Shown here piece after piece: positions 46,004 to 52,638 of a DNA stretch of 64,000 bases. The stretch is from NCBI RefSeq assembly GCF_963556105.2, contig NZ_OY829945.1, positions 539,001-603,000 of the forward strand. The letters are read 5' to 3'. The translations under genes and the position numbers were made by a program. Position 1 is the first letter of the stretch; the number at the start of each line of letters is the position of its first letter. The DNA is from an uncultured Tolumonas sp. GTDB taxonomy: Bacteria > Pseudomonadota > Gammaproteobacteria > Enterobacterales > Aeromonadaceae. The notes below the pieces were generated by a model. It made no database searches. It saw only the letters and a program-made list of their open reading frames with translations, and was not told where the DNA came from.

Positions 46004-47323
46004 TTATGCAGTCACAGGTTGGCCAGCGTGCGCTTCAGCGGCCGTTTCTTCTTCCTGTTTCAGCAGGGTACGTTCGTACGCTTTCAGGAATGGGTAATAC
46101 ATCACCGCAGACATCGCCATACATACCAGACACATGATCACCGGGCTAAAGGCCCAGTTAGCAGCCCAGGATGCACCCAACGGGGCCGGGCTGGTCCACG
46201 GTGTCAGAGACACAACGCGCGCCACTAAACCCATGCTGGTGGCGACATAAGCCAGCACCGCATTCACCATTGGCACCAGAATGAACGGCAGGAAGAACAC
46301 CGGATTCATGACAATAGGGGCACCGAACAGGATCGGTTCGTTGATGTTAAACAGACCCGGTACCACACCCATTTTGCCAATGGTACGCAGGTGAATAGCT
46401 TTACTGCGTAGCAGCAGGAAGGCCAGTGGCAGGGTTGAACCAACACCACCGATCAACAGATAGTGATCCCAGAAACCTTGCAGATAGATATGGGTTAATT
46501 CACCACCGGAAGCCAGTGCTGCTTGGTTTTCCGCCAGATTGGCCATCCAGAATGGGTTCATGATGCCGGTGACGATCAGTGCGCCGTGAATACCGGCAAA
46601 CCACAAAACCTGACAGATAAACAAAGAGATCAGAATGGCTGGCAAGCTGTCAGAAGCGGATACCAATGGTTTCACCAGTGACATGATGGCTTGTGGCAGG
46701 ATCATGCCGGTTTCGCTTTCGATAAACAGATTCAGCGGGTGCAGCGTCAGGATGATCGCCAGCACTGGCACCAGTACTTCAAATGAACGAGCCACACCGG
46801 TCGGTACTTGTTCTGGCAGACGGATGGTGATGTTTTTACGTTTCAGGAACGCATACACCTCGGTGGAATAGATCGCACAGATCAGCGCGGTAAAGATCCC
46901 TTGGCCCGAGAAATACTGCGTGGAAATGGTGCCGTCTTTAACCGGTGCCGCCACTAACAGGAACGACATCAGTGACAACAAACCGGTGGTGATAGGGTCC
47001 AGTTTATAGTGACGACCTAAACTGGCGGCAACACCCACGGAAATGAACAGCGTCATCACACCCATACTGAGTTGGAAAGGCAACAACAGCTGGTTTTGAT
47101 AGGTTTTGGCAAAATCGAGCCACGCCCGCGCAAAGCCCCATTTGGTTTCCGGATCAAACGGCGGAAAAATAAATACCAGCATGAAACTACCGACAATCAT
47201 AAACGGCAGTGCAGCGATAAAACCATCACGGATCGACGTGATGTATTTCTGTTGCCCCAGTTTGGCGGCCAGTGGCGTGACTGTATCTTCAATCATCGTC
47301 ACCATTTTGTCATATGCACTCAT
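46004..47323 (-). CDS. PTS cellobiose-family permease IIC (copy 1)
   Basis: 439 residues, about ten hydrophobic segments. Lac/cel-class features: YITSIRDGFIAALPFMIVGS, the WFAGIHGALIVTGIMNPFW loop, GGVGSTLPLAFLLLRS and GLFNINEPILFGAPIVMNP. Very similar along its length to the IIC at 62543-63874. It imports cellobiose or a related beta-glucoside with phosphorylation. 25 bp after IIB. Confidence 0.94.
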   Translation of the reverse strand: MSAYDKMVTMIEDTVTPLAAKLGQQKYITSIRDGFIAALPFMIVGSFMLVFIFPPFDPETKWGFARAWLDFAKTYQNQLLLPFQLSMGVMTLFISVGVAASLGRHYKLDPITTGLLSLMSFLLVAAPVKDGTISTQYFSGQGIFTALICAIYSTEVYAFLKRKNITIRLPEQVPTGVARSFEVLVPVLAIILTLHPLNLFIESETGMILPQAIMSLVKPLVSASDSLPAILISLFICQVLWFAGIHGALIVTGIMNPFWMANLAENQAALASGGELTHIYLQGFWDHYLLIGGVGSTLPLAFLLLRSKAIHLRTIGKMGVVPGLFNINEPILFGAPIVMNPVFFLPFILVPMVNAVLAYVATSMGLVARVVSLTPWTSPAPLGASWAANWAFSPVIMCLVCMAMSAVMYYPFLKAYERTLLKQEEETAAEAHAGQPVTA

Positions 47324-47348
47324 TGCATCATCCTTTGGCGTAGTGTGT

Positions 47349-47654
47349 TTACTTGATCAGAGACAGGGCAAAATCCAGCACCTTATCCCCGCGTTGCATG
47401 CCGTAATCAGGCATTGCGATAGGCTCTACCGGAACACCGAACGGTTTTGCCCGCGACTGCAGATCTGCGAGCATGTATTTCACCTGCGGGCCAAGTAAAA
47501 CCACCTGATACTTGGCGACCTGTTCATCAAACTCCGCTGCCCCGAAGGCTTTAATTTCCACGGGCAACTGACGTTTTTCTGCTTCAGCGAGCATTTTTTT
47601 CACCAGCAAACTGGTCGACATGCCCGCTGAACAACACAGCATGATTTTGTTCAT
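47349..47654 (-). CDS. PTS cellobiose-family component IIB (copy 1)
   Basis: 101 residues. The active Cys is residue 8 in IMLCCSAGMSTSLLVKKM, then VVLLGPQVKYM and the C-terminal VEPIAMPDYGMQRGDKVLDFAL. Close paralogue of the IIB at 62211. GAGGAG six bases before the ATG at 47654 sets the start, giving the same length as the paralogue. First gene of IIB-IIC-GH1-IIA, under a CRP-like site and a palindromic operator. Confidence 0.93.
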   Translation of the reverse strand: MNKIMLCCSAGMSTSLLVKKMLAEAEKRQLPVEIKAFGAAEFDEQVAKYQVVLLGPQVKYMLADLQSRAKPFGVPVEPIAMPDYGMQRGDKVLDFALSLIK

Positions 47655-47686
47655 TTCCAACTCCTCAACAGCAACTCAACGCAGGC

Positions 47687-47715
47687 ACTATATGCTTGAG
47701 GAAATAAATGGGAAA
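47687..47715 (-). promoter_or_regulatory. Promoter of PTS cluster 1
   Basis: Minus strand: TTTCCC (-35, 47715-47710), a 17-bp spacer, and TATAGT (-10, 47692-47687). The -35 lies inside the palindromic operator. Geometry matches the promoter at 62154-62182. Confidence 0.62.
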
Positions 47716-47726
47716 CCGGTTACCCA
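47709..47726. promoter_or_regulatory. LacI-type operator overlapping the cluster 1 -35
   Basis: TGGGAAACCGGTTACCCA is an 18-bp palindrome with one mismatched pair and a central CG, the form of LacI/GalR-family operators. A related site, TGGAAATCGGTTTCCA, precedes the nearby LacI-type gene. Confidence 0.75.
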
Positions 47727-47743
47727 TGGTTTCATATTTCCTT

Positions 47744-47759
47744 TGTGAATTGGATCACT
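47744..47759. promoter_or_regulatory. CRP site, PTS cluster 1
   Basis: TGTGAATTGGATCACT fits TGTGA-N6-TCACA with one mismatch. Its centre is about 71 bp upstream of the expected start of the minus-strand transcript, a class I position. It may also act on the divergent orphan IIC. Confidence 0.7.
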
Positions 47760-47898
47760 GTTACGCCGGATCATGGCATCAGAAATGTGATCCAGCTTGG
47801 ATCTTCTATGATGTAAGCGGTTGCCACAGGTGTCAGGGATTGCTTTTGGAGGTAAAGCGGCTAGTCTGCCAACGGATAAAATTAACGATGAGGCAGCA

Positions 47899-49206
47899 AT
47901 GGGTTCCTACTGGATGCAGTTGATGGTGTCGGCGATAGAACAATGGATGACACCGCTGGCGCGTTATCTGACGAAAAGCCGCTATCTGGTTGCCCTGCGC
48001 GATGGTTTCCAGCTCGCCATGCCGTTTGTCATTGTGGGCAGTATCTGCGTGCCATTGCTGTACCCGCCTTTTTTACCGGATAGCACCAATTGGCTGGCGA
48101 TCATCTGGAACCACGTTTCTATCGACTATCGCGCAGTCTGGTTACCGCCTTATCAAATTACAATGGGTCTGATCTCGCTGCTGGTCTCTTTCGGCGCGGC
48201 GGCCAGTCTGGCGAAAAGTTATGGTTTACCTGAGCGGCTGTCTGGTTTAACTGGTTCTGTTAGCTTTATGTTATTGGCGGGTTTTTATCAAAATGGTGGT
48301 GTCGATGCCCGTTATCTGGGCGGCATGGGCTTATTTACTGCCATCATTGCGGCTATCTATTCCATTGAAATAATACGCTTTTTCTATCAACGTAATTGGA
48401 CTATCCGCGTGCCGGATGAAGTGCCAAAAATCACCTCCAGCGGCTTTCTGCTGATTATTCCGCTGTTTTTTATCCTGATCAGTCTGACGTTGCTTAACTT
48501 GCTGTTGCAACAACACTTCGGGGCTGTGTTCCCTGAGTTGGTCGAAAAAATATTCCGCCCGATGATTATTGCATCCGACAGTTTACCTGCCGTTTGGTTG
48601 TCGTTATTGGTGTGCAATTTACTTTGGTTTATGGGGATTCATGGAGCCTTGATTGTTACAGGCATCATGTATCCATTCTGGATGTCGAACATATTGGATA
48701 ATCAGGCGGCATTGGCAGCCGGGCAGGTCTTACCGCATATCTATGTGCATGCATTCTGGGATTTTTATCTGCTGATTGGTGGCGTTGGTTCAACACTGCC
48801 GCTGGCGTTTATGGCATTACGTAGCCGTTCACTGCAACTACGTTCTGCCGGCAAACTGGGTTTGTTGCCGTCGCTGTTTAATATCAATGAGCCGATCCTG
48901 TTTGGTTTTCCAGTTATCATGAACCCATTGTTTTTAGTACCCTTTCTGTTTGCTCCGCTGTTTAATGCCACCTTAGCTTGGTATCTGACCGATTGGGGCT
49001 GGCTGGATCGTTTTGTTGCTATTTTACCCTGGTCGATGCCATCACCGATTGGTGCTGCCTGGTCGGCCAATGGCAGCTGGCGTACGGCACTGATGAGCCT
49101 GTTTGCTTTCACTAATGCCTGGATCATCTATTACCCGTTCTTCAAAGTGCATGAACGTCTACTGTTAGAAAATAAGCGGGCTGTAATGCAGAAAAAGGGT
49201 TATTAA
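47899..49206 (+). CDS. Orphan PTS cellobiose-family permease IIC
   Basis: 435 residues. The same lac/cel IIC fold (SRYLVALRDGFQLAMPFVIVGS, WFMGIHGALIVTGIMYPFW, GGVGSTLPLAFMALRS, SLFNINEPILFGFPVIMNP) but clearly more diverged than the two clustered copies. No IIA, IIB or GH1 lies next to it on this strand. The ATG at 47899 follows GAGG at good spacing; the frame is open back to 47821. It reads toward the LacI-type gene, and the two may be co-transcribed. It could borrow IIB from cluster 1 or act as a sensor. Confidence 0.88.
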   Translation: MGSYWMQLMVSAIEQWMTPLARYLTKSRYLVALRDGFQLAMPFVIVGSICVPLLYPPFLPDSTNWLAIIWNHVSIDYRAVWLPPYQITMGLISLLVSFGAAASLAKSYGLPERLSGLTGSVSFMLLAGFYQNGGVDARYLGGMGLFTAIIAAIYSIEIIRFFYQRNWTIRVPDEVPKITSSGFLLIIPLFFILISLTLLNLLLQQHFGAVFPELVEKIFRPMIIASDSLPAVWLSLLVCNLLWFMGIHGALIVTGIMYPFWMSNILDNQAALAAGQVLPHIYVHAFWDFYLLIGGVGSTLPLAFMALRSRSLQLRSAGKLGLLPSLFNINEPILFGFPVIMNPLFLVPFLFAPLFNATLAWYLTDWGWLDRFVAILPWSMPSPIGAAWSANGSWRTALMSLFAFTNAWIIYYPFFKVHERLLLENKRAVMQKKGY

Positions 49207-49225
49207 GCTACAATAATGATTGTTC

Positions 49226-49241
49226 TGGAAATCGGTTTCCA
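49226..49241. promoter_or_regulatory. Operator upstream of the LacI-type gene
   Basis: TGGAAATCGGTTTCCA, with perfect 6-bp arms around a central CG. It is the same class as the site at 47709-47726, which suggests autoregulation and control of the divergent PTS by the same protein. Confidence 0.68.
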
Positions 49242-49307
49242 ATTTAAGCATTTAATCGCAGTACAAAATTTGACATACTGTAAGCAGTATTTTCAGAGGC
49301 AAAGAAC

Positions 49308-50294
49308 ATGACCACGATTATTGATGTATGTAAGTTGGCCAATGTATCTAAAGCAACCGTCTCCCGGGTCTTAAGTGGTAACCGTAAGGTAAAAGAAGAT
49401 ACCCGCGATGTGGTGATGCGTGCCGTGGAACAGCTCAACTATCGCCCCAACCAATTGGCACAGACGCTGGCGACCAAAGTCAGTAATACGGTTGGCGTGG
49501 TCACTAATGGCCTGACCGATAGTCAGCTGGGGCAGATGTTGCGTCAGCTCGATGCGGTGTTGTGGGGGCAGGGACGTAGTTTTATTCTCGCCAATGGCGT
49601 CGAAGGTAGCACCTCTCTGGCTGATAAATTGGCCTTTCTGGCTTCCCGCCACTGCGATGCGATTTTGTTGTTAGGTAAAAATTACGATCAACGCTGGTTC
49701 GATGAACTGGATGCCGGCAATTTACCACCCTTGCTCACCATGAATCTGGCGTTGGAAGATGTGGATGGTGTGCAATTTGATCAGGCACTGACCGCGGAGC
49801 TGGCCTGCAACTATCTCTATTCCCATGGCCACTCTCAGATCGCGGTGTTGCTGGAATCTGGTAGTGGTGGTGAACACGTGTTGCAAGGTTATCGCCGCGC
49901 TTTAGAAAACCGCAGCCTGCCATTTAATAAACAACTGGTGGCACAACATACCGACAGCACGACCGCACTGAGTATGCTGATCAATCGTTATATTCCGTTT
50001 ACCGCCGTACTGGTGCCGGATGATCACCAGGCGATTGAAGTCATTCGCACCTTGGCGCAATACAACATTCAGGTGCCGCAGGAAGTCTCGGTGATTAGTC
50101 TGATGACCGGAATTGAAGGCGAGCGTTATACCCCTGCGATCACTGGTTTTGAAGTACCGGAAGAAAAGATGCTGCAGTCATTATTACGTTTGCTGGATGA
50201 TGCCATCAAAGGCGGCGGGCAAGGTGGCAGCGATGTTACACGTGAATTTATGGGGCGTCTGGTGATTCGTCAGTCAGTGCGCTCCATGGAATAA
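49308..50294 (+). CDS. LacI/GalR-family regulator of the beta-glucoside PTS locus
   Basis: 328 residues. N-terminal helix-turn-helix and hinge: TTIIDVCKLANVSKATVSRVLSG, then NYRPNQLAQTLATK. The sugar-binding domain follows with NTVGVVTNGLTDSQLGQML, DAILLLG, GHSQIAVLL, ILVP-like VLVPDDHQAIEVIRTL and GRLVIRQSV. Its ligand is unknown. Matching palindromes upstream of this gene and upstream of PTS cluster 1 make it the likely repressor of that cluster. Follows the orphan IIC by 101 bp. Confidence 0.92.
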   Translation: MTTIIDVCKLANVSKATVSRVLSGNRKVKEDTRDVVMRAVEQLNYRPNQLAQTLATKVSNTVGVVTNGLTDSQLGQMLRQLDAVLWGQGRSFILANGVEGSTSLADKLAFLASRHCDAILLLGKNYDQRWFDELDAGNLPPLLTMNLALEDVDGVQFDQALTAELACNYLYSHGHSQIAVLLESGSGGEHVLQGYRRALENRSLPFNKQLVAQHTDSTTALSMLINRYIPFTAVLVPDDHQAIEVIRTLAQYNIQVPQEVSVISLMTGIEGERYTPAITGFEVPEEKMLQSLLRLLDDAIKGGGQGGSDVTREFMGRLVIRQSVRSME

Positions 50295-50331
50295 GTCTCT
50301 TTCCAGCGTCAACGAGATAGTTTATTGCCGA

Positions 50332-50355
50332 TAAAAAACGGGGCTTGCGCCCCGT
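50332..50355 (-). terminator. Intrinsic terminator of the GH9-GH10-pseudopilin operon
   Basis: On the minus strand ACGGGGC-GCAA-GCCCCGT is followed by TTTTT. It lies about 100 bp past the last minus-strand gene and also sits beyond the LacI-type gene stop on plus, where there is no T-run. Confidence 0.75.
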
Positions 50356-50452
50356 GAGTTAATTCATATCTAACTTCGCGGCTTGATTATGGTTTCATTT
50401 GTTTCTGGTTTATGGCGCCGAGCAGACTTGCTGGAAAACGAATTCCTGGGCC

Positions 50453-50707
50453 CTAAAAAGCTTCATTCCGATGCCGAACAGCTAACAAATCACGGAATAG
50501 AAAGTAATATTTGTTACCTACCTTGTAAGCATCGGGTGGTAAATGTCCGCGTAACCTTTCGGTATTCAGAATGGCTCGTTTCAACTCGATCGTGGTCATC
50601 TGAAGAAATCGAGCAGCTTCCAGCGTTTCCAGTACATATTCCTCGTGATTCTTTATTCCATTTTTCATTTTGTTGAGCAACCAGCCTTTCGATACAACAA
50701 AAATCAT
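50453..50707 (-). CDS. Small helix-turn-helix protein
   Basis: 84 residues from the ATG at 50707 (AGAGGA six bases upstream). The region EEYVLETLEAARFLQMTTIELKRAI has the pattern of a MerR/excisionase-type HTH, and HLPPDAYKVGNKYYFLFRDLLA resembles the wing of the same fold (a lysine-rich strand then a hydrophobic helix). No phage or integrase gene is near. It is the last gene on the minus strand of the GH9-GH10-gspG group, 77 bp after the tiny pseudopilin-like gene, so it may be a local regulator. Role unproven. Confidence 0.65.
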   Translation of the reverse strand: MIFVVSKGWLLNKMKNGIKNHEEYVLETLEAARFLQMTTIELKRAILNTERLRGHLPPDAYKVGNKYYFLFRDLLAVRHRNEAF

Positions 50708-50784
50708 CGTGATTCCTCTTGGTAGCCAATACAAAGCGAGCGGTTAAAAACAGAGGGATCTGGCAGCGCGAAAAGACTCATTTT

Positions 50785-50961
50785 TCATGTTAAAGAACCA
50801 CTTATATTGCATCGTTGAAATGAGGCGGGTAGTGGAATCTTTGGCATGGCCGGTCCGTTAATCAACTGTATTAATATGAGCAGGGCGATTGCCAATACGG
50901 TCGTCGCCACCATCATCTCTACCAGTGCCATACCATGATAAAAAGTCAGTTTTGTCTCCAT
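50785..50961 (-). CDS. Very small pseudopilin-like protein (class III signal peptide)
   Basis: A 58-residue gene that starts 17 bp after the gspG stop. The N-terminus is METKLTFYHG then MALVEMMVATTVLAIALLIL. This is a prepilin-type signal: Gly at -1, a hydrophobic +1, Glu at +5 (residue 15), then about 20 hydrophobic residues, like the GspH/I/J minor pseudopilins. The mature part would be only 48 residues, with a short Pro-rich tail and one Cys, so the usual globular head is missing. The Shine-Dalgarno is weak. It could be a head-less accessory pseudopilin or a truncated relic. Confidence 0.6.
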   Translation of the reverse strand: METKLTFYHGMALVEMMVATTVLAIALLILIQLINGPAMPKIPLPASFQRCNISGSLT

Positions 50962-50978
50962 GATAACCGCCGGTGAAG

Positions 50979-51413
50979 TTAATTTTTATGTGGCTCTAAT
51001 GCCCAGTTACCGATGTCGTCATCTGTACCCGCCTGGCCATCGGGCCCCACAGAGAACACATCAATAGTGCCGTGTTCGCCCGGGCTTAACAGTTGATATT
51101 CGTTTTGCCACGGATCTGCTGGCAAGCGTTTGATATAGCCACCTGCTTTGTAATTCCTCGGCGCTGGTTCACTATCCGGTTTGGTTATGAGGGCATTTAA
51201 CCCCTGATCTGTGCTCGGATATCGGCTATTGTCCAGCTTGTACATATCTAAAGCATTTTCCAGTGCGACGATGTCACTGACGGCTTTCTGGTGATCAGCC
51301 TGGTCTTTATTGCCCATTAAATTCGGCACGACCAAACTCGCCAGAATGCCCAAAATTACAATCACCACCATAATTTCCAGCAGTGTAAATCCGCGTTGTT
51401 GTTTATATTGCAT
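50979..51413 (-). CDS. gspG: Type II secretion major pseudopilin (GspG-like), orphan
   Basis: 144 residues. A seven-residue leader MQYKQQRG precedes FTLLEIMVVIVILGILASLV, with Glu at +5 and NLMGNKDQADHQKAVSDI following. The C-terminal half has the GspG hallmarks NSRYPSTDQGLNALI, LPADPWQNEYQ and DVFSVGPDGQAGTDDDIGNW, with acidic calcium-site residues. No other gsp gene of a full secretion system is present; it sits between a GH10 xylanase and a tiny pseudopilin-like gene. GAGAGT before the ATG at 51413 supports that start; longer starts exist at 51425 and 51437. Confidence 0.9.
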   Translation of the reverse strand: MQYKQQRGFTLLEIMVVIVILGILASLVVPNLMGNKDQADHQKAVSDIVALENALDMYKLDNSRYPSTDQGLNALITKPDSEPAPRNYKAGGYIKRLPADPWQNEYQLLSPGEHGTIDVFSVGPDGQAGTDDDIGNWALEPHKN

Positions 51414-51470
51414 TTTTACTCTCATCAAAATGGGCACTGAAAGTGATTTACTGTTCGATATGACAACGCC

Positions 51471-52568
51471 TTAAGGTGTCGCAATTAATGCTTCACTCAT
51501 GCCTGTCCATGCCGGTTTACGTTGAAAATTGGCATCGAATAACAGGGGCCAGTCGGGTATATGGTAGTAGCCAGGTGTCCAGCTTGTTGCATCGGTTAAC
51601 CCCCACACGGTAATACCACCACGGAGATCATATGGCACTGTTTCTAGATAGGCGGTGATCACATCACGATAACGCTGTCGTTGTAGCTCCGCTAATTCGG
51701 GGGTTAATGTGGCGGCGGTATTATTCGGGTTCATGCGTATATCGAGTTCGGAAATGCGAACTTTTAAGCCCATCGCGACACAACGGCTGAACGCTTGGCG
51801 GATATCAGTAACACTGGGCCAGTAACGGTCGATATGTAATTGAAAGCCTATGCCATCAATCGGAATGTTCCGGTTGCGGAAATTGGTCACCATATTCAGC
51901 ACTGCATCGAGTTTTTTCGGCATCGCTTCGATGTTGTAGTCGTTGTAATACAATTCCGCATCGGGATCTGCTGCATGGGCAAGTACATAGGCCTTGGCGA
52001 TATAATCACTGATATGAGTCGACCAAATACTGGAACGCGCACTGCCATCATCCAGGAATGCCTCATTAACCACATCCCAACTGCTTATATCGCTGCTGTA
52101 ATGACTGACTACGGTGGTGATGTGATCTGCGAGCATGGCATCCCAGTCACCGGTGTAATTGCTCATCCAGCTGGGTAGCGCGTTATACCAAACCAGTGTA
52201 TGGCCATGAATTCTCATGCCATTATCTTTTGCAAATTTGACCAGATAATCAGCATCGCTCCAGTTGTATTGATCCTCTTGCGGATGAATGAACTCTGGTT
52301 TCATGACGTTTTCTGCGACCACTGAGCTGAACTCATGTGCAGCCAGATTACGCAGTTGGCTGGCTTGAGGGCTGTAACGGATGCTAGATGCTTGTTCGAA
52401 ACTGCCGACGGCGAGAGCCACACCGATAGGAATGGTCGTTTGATCTCGAAGCATGGGCGAGGATGGAATGGTCGGCGTAGTCGTCGCGGATTGATCACTT
52501 TGCCCGCCACCACAGGCTGCGAGCCCGAGACCTGCGACAATAGCGAGATGTCGTATAAATTTTTGCAT
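51471..52568 (-). CDS. GH10 endo-beta-1,4-xylanase, lipoprotein
   Basis: 365 residues. Signal peptide with lipobox GLAAC (Cys 19) and a Gly/Ser/Thr linker, then a GH10 barrel. Substrate strand HGHTLVWYNALPSWM, acid/base Glu 169 in WDVVNEAF, QLHID, nucleophile Glu 274 in VRISELDIRM, and GITVWGLTD. It cuts xylan or mixed glucan backbones; some GH10 enzymes also act on cellulose derivatives. Presumed outer-membrane or surface anchored. 70 bp after the GH9 gene across a 15-bp hairpin. Confidence 0.93.
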   Translation of the reverse strand: MQKFIRHLAIVAGLGLAACGGGQSDQSATTTPTIPSSPMLRDQTTIPIGVALAVGSFEQASSIRYSPQASQLRNLAAHEFSSVVAENVMKPEFIHPQEDQYNWSDADYLVKFAKDNGMRIHGHTLVWYNALPSWMSNYTGDWDAMLADHITTVVSHYSSDISSWDVVNEAFLDDGSARSSIWSTHISDYIAKAYVLAHAADPDAELYYNDYNIEAMPKKLDAVLNMVTNFRNRNIPIDGIGFQLHIDRYWPSVTDIRQAFSRCVAMGLKVRISELDIRMNPNNTAATLTPELAELQRQRYRDVITAYLETVPYDLRGGITVWGLTDATSWTPGYYHIPDWPLLFDANFQRKPAWTGMSEALIATP

Positions 52569-52595
52569 GGAAAACCTGTTGCAGAATAGGGTGAA

Positions 52596-52629
52596 TGATG
52601 AGGTCCAGTCGAAAGACTGGACCTCATCA
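52596..52629 (-). other. Perfect hairpin between the GH9 and GH10 genes
   Basis: TGATGAGGTCCAGTC and GACTGGACCTCATCA form a 15-bp perfect stem with a 4-nt loop, immediately after the GH9 stop. There is no T-run. It probably attenuates read-through or protects the upstream mRNA, to set the GH9 to GH10 ratio. Confidence 0.7.
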
Positions 52630-52638
52630 CCTTTACGG

